Shown here one piece after another: positions 57,024 through 64,000 of a DNA stretch of 64,000 nt (positions are counted from its first letter, which is position 1; the number at the start of each line of letters is the position of its first letter). The notes under the pieces were generated by a model, which saw nothing but the letters and a program-made list of their open reading frames with translations, had not been told where the DNA came from and searched no databases. Position numbers and translations under genes: made by a program. The stretch is taken from assembly GCA_904066235.2 (NCBI GenBank), contig CAJFCV020000004.1, positions 1,798,001-1,862,000 of the forward strand. The letters run 5' to 3'. This stretch comes from Bursaphelenchus xylophilus. Lineage: Eukaryota > Nematoda > Chromadorea > Rhabditida > Aphelenchoididae.

Positions 57024-57275
57024 TACAGTGACGGACTTGATCCAGTGGCAAAAAAACGTTCCATTTTGCATCCGAAAAATATCAAAAATGCATCCAAATG
57101 CCTCCTTCTCCAAGCAAAAAAACTCCGTTTTAAAGAGCACGCTCTTCCCTTCACAAAAAGAGCGGGTACGCTTTTGAAATCGGAGTTTCTTCTCATGAGG
57201 TATTTTGCTACATTTTTTGATACTTCCCGGATGCAAAATGTACGTTTTTGCCACTGGATCCGGTCCGCCACTGCA
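57024..57275. mobile_element. Family A MITE
   Basis: TA+CAGTGACGGACTTGATCC at left, GATCCGGTCCGCCACTG at right. Confidence 0.88.
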
Positions 57276-57904
57276 AGAATAGGTCATGGCAACATGAGTT
57301 GCATAGATCACATTTTAAAATTATGAAAATTTTGGCTTTTACTTTGTAAGGGCCGCCGAGAGATTCAGGTATCTTTACAGAACACGCCAAGAAATATGAG
57401 CAGACACTGACAGGAAAAAAGCATGGAATATGCTTGCTAATCCTGATCAAAAGGAAATACAGGAGTCGACATTTCTCAGGAGAGGGGGTGTATTCTTTAC
57501 GGAGAGGATGTTGCCACTTGAACCGAGGAACCTGACATATACAAGAAATCAACCTATCTTTCGGCGTCCGTAAATATTTGGATGAGAATTGCGTAAGAGC
57601 TCCCCTAATTCCATCACAACTAATCCGTCAAACAATGGTCACCTACATGGTCTTGGATTTGTTTTTATGCATAATAGGTAGAGATGTTTTTCAGGCCGAC
57701 AAATTCTTGCAGACCCATTTAGAGAATACAATCAAATGTGTGTGCAAGAGATTGCGAAAGACCAAAAAAACATCTCATTATATATTCATAATATTACATA
57801 ATAATACATAATATTATGAGAAGTTTTTTTGATGATATATAGGGAAATTCATTTTGGCCTAAAATTGATTGCAAGTGCCATTAATTGCAGATGGATTTTG
57901 TTGC

Positions 57905-58052
57905 ATCAGTCTGTCGGGAAAATAACGAACACGCCGTTGGCGTCGCTGAAGTGGAAAGCAATTTGATATGGCCGCAACAAAATTCGCTTTTTCGAGGGTG
58001 ATACGATTTTTGATGCGACACAGTGGTCATTATTTTCCCGACGGACTGATAT
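57905..58052. mobile_element. Family D mariner-like MITE
   Basis: TCAGTCTGTCGGGAAAATAACG at left, CATTATTTTCCCGACGGACTGA+TA at right, internal AAAGCAATTTGATATGGCC. Confidence 0.85.
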
Positions 58053-58199
58053 GGTATTTTTCCGTTTTTCAGGTTTTTTTGACATTTTTAGATAAAAAAA
58101 TTCGTACTAAGCGGACTAAAAAATGTCAGGATTTTCTGTCCCATCCAGCACAAAGATTTTGATGACTGCACTTCCTATTAGTAAAATATTAACTGCTTA

Positions 58200-58440
58200 C
58201 CCCACCCCCACCTCCCATTGAACTTTGACCTGAACCCCAAGTCCACTGCCCTCCAAAACAATAATAAACAAAACCCCGCGGGCTATTATAAAGCTGTGCG
58301 GGGCGGCCGCTGAGACGGGGCTCGGTTCGCCAAATTATCTCGGAGATTTGTTTTCCCTGTTTCCTACTCGGGCCGTTTTCATTTGTAAATGGATTCCGGT
58401 CGTAACGGCAACTATCAAACACAAAGGAGAGTCATAAGCC
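58200..58440 (-). other. Possible first exon or promoter region on the minus strand
   Basis: GC-rich, non-repeat sequence with an open minus-strand frame ending SSMGGGGG just before a good donor (GGTAAGC at about 58197). No downstream exon could be identified, so it may be a 5'UTR exon, a short coding exon of a gene with very distant exons, or chance. Confidence 0.25.
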
Positions 58441-58738
58441 CGGAACAGATTGTTTGGGCACTATATTAGATTAAAATAGTGATTGTCGGTTTCGGGCCCG
58501 AGTGGACCGGCGTGGGAGATACATAAACAAGACCAAAGGCAAGGGTGGATAAAAAAAAGCGACTTTTCTCCCAATTTGATCAAGATTAAGGGCGAATAAT
58601 TGAATCAATTGAATAATGCTGGTAAAGTAAAGCTCAAAAAAGACGAAGCAGCGATTGCAACCAGCGTTTAGAATATCGCAGCCTCAATTTGCTATTGCAT
58701 GCATGGAGAAGGCCTGGAGAAGGCAGAAGGCTTAGTTA

Positions 58739-59276
58739 ATACTGTAAATGACGGATCTAGAGTCGCAAAAAACGTACCATTTTGCATCCGGAAAGTACTA
58801 ATCGCGCTCAAAAGTCCTGACAATTTTCGCACCGTGCGAAACTTTGGGTTTTGGACGTCGCCCCTGCAAATTCGGGTTCGTCGCGCGCAAAAGTGCATGT
58901 CGCTAGTGAAAAAAAGGGAAATTGCGGCGACAAATGCGAAATGAAAGAAGAATGCACAGTGCAAAAGTTCGGGTTTTGGACGTCGCGCCCTCAAATTCGG
59001 GTTTGTCGCGCGCAAAAGTCCAGGTCGCTGCGAAAAGATGCACTGTGCGGATGAAATGAAAGAAGAATGCACGGTGCGAAAAATGTCAGGACTTTTGAGC
59101 GCGACTAGTATCAAAAAATGTGGCAAAATTCTTCCCTCTCCAAGTGTGTCTTCCTTTCCCTCGCAAAAAGAGCGCCAGTTTTTTCACTTGGAGAGGTAGG
59201 TATTTTGCCACATTTTTGATACTTCCTGGATGCAAAAGGGTACGTTTTTTGCCACTGCATCAGGTCCCTCACTGTA
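58739..59276. mobile_element. Family A MITE interrupted by family M
   Basis: ACTGTAAATGACGGATCTAG at left and ATCAGGTCCCTCACTG+TA at right. The interruption is at the TA of GGAAAGTATC, where 58798-59108 inserted. Confidence 0.87.
58798..59108. mobile_element. Family M mariner-like MITE inside family A
   Basis: CTAATCGCGCTCAAAAGTCC at left and the complement of CTAGTCGCGCTCAAAAGTCC at right, with TA on both sides (58796-58797, 59109-59110). The core repeats TTCGGGTTTTGGACGTCGC twice. Confidence 0.9.
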
Positions 59277-59560
59277 GAACGGATCTTCGTTTTTGGCAGT
59301 AAGTTCTTATCTTTTCCACGGGACAAATCCTCAGGACAAAAACAACTAGGATTAGCAATATGTTGCAAAAATTAGAGAAAGTGGTCTGATTGGTCCTATT
59401 GTAGGTCTCCGCCGAGCCTTCGCCGAACCTCCGCAGAGCATTCAACGTCTTTCTCAGGCCTCCTAGACACCGCCTACCACATTTTTCTTGGCTCTCCGCC
59501 GGTTATAGGTTTCGGTATCGCTCAATTTTGCGTTGACCTGAATTGTCGTCGAACCGAAAA
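59277..59560. repeat. Family K fragment
   Basis: GGATCTTCGTTTTTGGCAG, CTCCGCCGAGCCTTCGCCG and GTTGACCTGAATTGTCGTCG recall the family K body and right end. 59561-60730 holds no recognised gene, with a GC-richer island at 59870-60110. Confidence 0.7.
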
Positions 59561-60732
59561 TTCGAAGTTGCAGAAAATTCTCAAGGCTTTTTAGATGGCG
59601 TATGCCCTCAAAACAGTAAAAATTCATACTTAACAACGTCTTCAAGGCGCGGCTCTTGATGACATCACAAAAACGGCTGCCTGAAAAAACGGCTACCTGA
59701 AATATAGGCCTCGATAAAGCTTTCCGCTGGCTTCACTACAGCGTTTTTTACAGTCAAAAAACCACACAAGGAACCGCTGTCAAGTACAATTCAAAAAACA
59801 AGTGCAAAAAGTCCCACTTATGATTACCATACCCTCGCTGTTTACCCATTAAAATTGTAAAGATTTGTCTCCGAGCAGGGCCGCCATAAAGACACGAGTT
59901 ATTTTAACTTCATTGTATTGGCGCCTCCGATCCCCCGAGGGCATATTAGCGGGAAAAAACACAAAAATATTCCCTTCCAGTTTCGATCAGATAAGCGGCC
60001 GAAGCTCGTTTCTCGGCCGAACTTTCCTTTTTCGTCGGGATTTCTGCTCCATTTCCTGATGGGCGTGGATTTCGCAACGCCGGAAGACCGGTTGTTTTCG
60101 CGCTAAGGACGAGTGCTACAAAATACGGTCTCAAATAAAAGGTCATGCGAACCTTTCAGTTATCCAACACAGTCCTTTTTATTGGACTGTGTTGGGAAAT
60201 GTTTGAGCAAGAGGGATAATATGATCCCATGACGCTTGCTTCATTTGACGCTTCCTTGTTACGCATTAGGACATAAAAAGACTATTTTCGCCATGGCATG
60301 CCTACAAAATAATAACAAAAAAGACGCCTAAGAGGGCATGAAGAAGATATAAACATTTTGTAGTACGTCGAAAAACTGTTGGCTAAACTTCTGAGCAAAG
60401 CTTGAGGAAAAAAAGGTCGGCTCGACTTTCAAGTCTAGCTAGGTGATCTTCCTAGGCCGCAGACCAATACCGGAAATTTTAATCTCTTGATTTTTCAAGG
60501 ACGGCTGAGATTTTCAACGACGTTTGTCGGGGAAGGCCCATGGAAATGATGAGAAGTGGTCAAAAAAAGGAGTTCCAGCTGTATCCTCGAAAGATTCGCG
60601 CCTTAAGGTCTCAGTCATCGACAAAGAAGTCTCAGATATCATCAGTGACAAGTGTTTCCTACAAAAAATGAAAATCCTACTGGTCATGTTCAACCATTTA
60701 ATTTGTGCCTAGTTACTTCAAATTGTAAGGTA

Positions 60733-60965
60733 AATATGGTTCCCGTCCATCGCCCTTATTGCCACATCGCTAACTCTATGGCCCAGATCTCTAGCTCTTA
60801 TGGTCCCCGTCCCTAGCTCTTATGGTCCCCGTCACAGGGCTCTTATGGTCTCTGTCACTAGCACTTTTGGCCCCGTCCCAAACTCTTATGATCCCCATTC
60901 CTAGCCCTTACAGCCCCCATCCCTAGCCCCTACGGCCCCCTTCTCCAGCTCTAATGACCCCCTCA
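60733..60965. repeat. Minisatellite, ~23-bp unit
   Basis: About nine degenerate copies of CCTAGCTCTTATGGTCCCCGTC, with adjacent central units almost identical and outer ones diverged. No gene is evident from here to 62440. Family E half-sites at about 61618, 61665 and 61714 read TTTCATCGTATAACATGTC. Confidence 0.85.
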
Positions 60966-62440
60966 CTTGTGAGTCCACACGCCAGACAAAAAGTTTTGAC
61001 AATAATTATTTTGAAAGCTATCTTGTTTCGTCTAGAAACACAATCCAAAACAATTGCTTTTTGTTCATTTTTACACTTCAAAGTCCGTGTTAGAGAAATA
61101 CGGTTACAGTGAAAGAAAAGGTGTGCCCCGGAAAACTGATACGTCTTAAAGTGTGCAATTACAAGTTCAGCGGGAGCAATTGACAGCAAGCTAGAAGGCT
61201 CACGGCCAAAAACAAATAAAATATTATGATTAACAGTAAAAGAAGGGTTTACAATTAATGGAAAGTCCGTGGAACACCTGTTGAAGCTGCGATTTGGTTA
61301 CCGAAAAATGGAGATTGGATTATGCAGAAATCGAATAAACGGTAAACATATTTTGCACATATTACATATTATAGGTATTGGAGTTATTACAAGGCAAGGT
61401 GTTATGACTTGTGACCAAATTTAGAATACCAGCCTGTTGGACTTCATTTCTTCTTCAGACACCGTGGATTCCCAAAGAAGGGCCCATTGTAACGATAAGA
61501 TCTCAAAGCACATACACCACTGAATATATTGCCGTTTCAGCCAAAGAGGCTTCTCAATAAAAGAAAAATCGACCGAGGAAAATCGACCGGACCCCAAAAA
61601 AAGGGTCATAAAATTTTTCATCGTATAACATGTCACACACCTTTTCTCCCATTTGCAAAAAGATTTCATCGTATAACATGGCACACCCTATTTTTCAATT
61701 TTCAAAATTTTTTTGAGCGTATAACATGCCACCCATTGAGGTCGATTACTTCCCATCTCAGATCCAACAATAAAAGTTTTGACGCTTTATTGAATTGCAA
61801 AGCCTCTATAATGACGTTAATTATGTACATAACCTCTAGCCAACTCGCAAACTACAAGTCCAAAACATAAACTTTCCAAAAAGCCCAACAATTGTGATCA
61901 CCTGGAAAAACCCCAAATTGCACATATACCACACAAATTCATGCCACAGTCATCTTGCAGACATTTTAAAAGTGCAAAAAACACAATAGACCTCTTGCTA
62001 AGATGATTGCAATTGTATTCAGAATCCAACAAAGCGACCAAACATTGTTTCCGCTCGCATAAATTTTTGTAATCCCCACGCGATTCGACTTGAAAACACA
62101 ACGAGTTTTGAATCTTTGAAGAGAAGTTCAAAGCTTAGCGATGAGTTATAAGAGGGAGTTAAGGCCGCAGAATAAAGAGAGCCCCGCAATAAGTAGGCAC
62201 ATGAATTATTGCCGGCGGATAAAAAATGCCTATACTCAACATGCCAAAAAAAACATGAAGGAACGTCTTGAGGAACGACAAACAATGCGCAGGTCCAAAA
62301 AATCGAATGTTGAAGGGAGCGGAGCTCAAAAAGGGACAAAAAATTTAGATCAAAGGACTGCTGTGTTGCTATGCGTATCGAAAAAGCTAAAAGTTACAAT
62401 CCACAAAAATTTTAGGACATAGTAACAACAAAGGGGCTAT

Positions 62441-62667
62441 GCACGTCAAACTGACGAGTCCGGTGACCGGAATAGACTCTTCGTTATCGGGTTTTTACAC
62501 TTCGTCTTGATTTCGCAGAGAAAGAGAGAAAAAAGACACGCAAAAACGTACTCTCTCGCCTCAAAAATTCCCCATTTCTTCCCCGACAAAACCTTTTTTA
62601 GCGTCTTTTTTTGGCAAATAACCAATCCATTCACCGGACTGTTTTAGCTTATCTCAGTTTGACGTGC
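62441..62667. mobile_element. Family C MITE with 62-codon ORF (minus)
   Basis: GCACGTCAAACTGACGAG to CTCAGTTTGACGTGC, 227 bp. The ORF 62634-62446 (minus) begins MNGLVICQKKTLK and ends LFRSPDSSV. Confidence 0.87.
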
Positions 62668-62689
62668 AATGCTCAGTCTGTCAGGAAAA

Positions 62690-63080
62690 TGCGTAGGGCA
62701 GGTGGATGCCAAAAAAAGGTTGTAGGAAGTACCTACGAGGCCTGGCAAAGCTGGTAGATGCTCGGCGAAGGCTTGGCGGAGACTTGACGAAAGCGTTCAA
62801 TACCACTACTTTTTTAAGATTAACTATTGCTATCCTTAGTTTTCGTCACCAGGAACTAGTGTAATACAGGAAAGGCCGAGACTCGCTCCAAAACGAGGAT
62901 CCGTATGTTTTATCCGACAAACTATCCTTGAATCGAACCAATTTACCTACTTCTATTAACCAAGTCCTATTGAAGCCTCATCCATTCAACGACGAATCGA
63001 TGTGGCTCAAACCATCGTCAACCCTACTGTTTTGACCCAAGTTATGCGCTACGACTTTTCCGTTGACCCAAAAAGCCGTA
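62690..63080. repeat. Family K fragment, reverse orientation
   Basis: GCCTGGCAAAGCTGG, GCTCGGCGAAGGCTTGGCGGAG and ATGCGCTACGACTTTTCCGTTGACCC. 63081-63800 has no gene seen; a GC-richer stretch occurs at 63170-63400. Confidence 0.7.
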
Positions 63081-63804
63081 GCCCCAAACTTCCCTCGTAT
63101 ATAAATCCTCAATGTTTCGCAAGCCAATATCACACCCAACCTTCAACATGGTCGATTTATCTACACTTCTAAGTTTCCACTTTACTCCTCAAACTCACGT
63201 AATTTCGCTCCCAAATCTTCGAAAACGTCAGCCCTCTCCCAGAACTGTCCGGCACCGCATCGCCCCAAATTTTCTCATAAAATCCGCAAAAAGTTTCAAA
63301 AACACGCGCACCCCGCTTCTCCCCCAGTGTTTGACATGACATTTCCGCGGAGAAATAAACGACCACTAAATGGACCAACGGAAGCAAATAGTATTTTTTG
63401 GGGCCTGGCGCTTTTTTACATTTCTTTGCGCCTACAATGTGCAAAATGTCAGCGAAATTGAGTGCTGTACGGATGTTGCGGAGAATTGCAAGGTGATGAT
63501 ATCAGAGAGGGTGATATAGTGTAATGTCATCGGAGTGGAATGGTTGGCGATGACAAGTTGGGGAGGGAGTGGGGGTGGAGTTGTTTTTGGAAAGTAGAAT
63601 ACGCATTGTTGACCATTGCAGAGAGAATATTGCTTTACAAGGAAGCAACACGATAATCTAATAGCACAAAAAATATATAATTTAGAAAATAGAAATAAAT
63701 AAATTAGTATTTGATCTACTATGATGCAAAATCCCTCAAAAAAATATAAAAAAATAATAAAAATGATGGTTAAATTATTTCCCAAAATAAATCAACTAAC
63801 AGGG

Positions 63805-64000
63805 GAAGTATTCCAACGCTCAGATTTTGATGAAACTTGGCACAAATTTAGAATAATTTTTTCTAAGATATGTGCGAGAATCCTAGCTCGCGCTTTGCAG
63901 AAGCAACCGAGATTTTTAGATCGAAAGTCGGCCAAAATTTAGGACTTTTTGCCATATTTCGGCACGAAAAGTTTCATGCCTACTTCTACTGTAAAGGATA
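63805..64000. repeat. Family H repeat, running off the window
   Basis: GCTCGCGCTTTGCAGAAGC, GAGATTTTTAGATCGAAAG and CTACTGTAAAGGATA in the order seen at 51020-51140. Confidence 0.82.

Noticed and set aside
28000..64000. Autonomous transposase or reverse transcriptase genes behind the repeats
   Set aside because: No frame showed a recognisable DDE/D transposase, hAT dimerisation region, helicase or reverse transcriptase. All elements in the window appear non-autonomous.

Overview
The window reads as a piece of a nematode genome. It has spliced genes with short AT-rich introns ending in TTTCAG or TTTTAG, 3'-splice-like acceptors just upstream of start codons (compatible with spliced-leader trans-splicing), and an unmistakable PTEN/DAF-18 gene with a long DAF-18-style C-terminal tail. 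The clade cannot be fixed from sequence alone. All gene models below were built by hand from splice signals and reading-phase agreement; none has transcript support here.

Left part, 1.4-28 kb, holds five genes. (1) daf-18/PTEN on +, 12 exons at 1403-9245, predicted 1442 aa. (2) An unrecognised 203-aa protein with two hydrophobic segments on -, 4 exons at 16650-11628. (3) A 404-aa single-pass membrane protein with a very charged tail on +, 5 exons at 13453-16422, lying entirely inside the first intron of gene 2. (4) A secreted pepsin-fold (family A1) protein on -, 6 exons at 21685-17985, in which both catalytic DTG motifs are replaced, so probably a pseudo-protease. (5) A class A neuropeptide-type GPCR on -, 4 exons at 27581-23111, 437 aa.

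Right part, 28-64 kb, has no gene I can recognise. It is a repeat-rich gene desert with scattered GC-richer, non-repeat islands. It is packed with short inverted-repeat elements of several families: (A) about 16 copies of a ~240-bp Tc1-like MITE (TA + CAGTG ends); (C) a 227-bp MITE with GCACGTCAAACTGAG ends; (D and M) mariner-like MITEs flanked by TA; (I) hAT-type MITEs with intact 8-bp target duplications; (B) two 600-bp foldbacks carrying a tRNA-like pol III promoter; (E) tens of short ATACGATGAAAC hairpins concentrated in and just upstream of the GPCR; and families F, G, H, J and K. Several are nested, giving a relative age order.

No shared pathway is evident among the five genes: daf-18 acts in insulin/PI3K signalling, the GPCR is a cell-surface receptor, and the rest are uncharacterised. 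The most unusual signals are large palindromes centred exactly on family-A MITEs in and beside daf-18, two introns of the GPCR that share sequence running up to their 5' splice sites, the dead aspartic protease, the nested gene pair and the tRNA-bearing foldback element.
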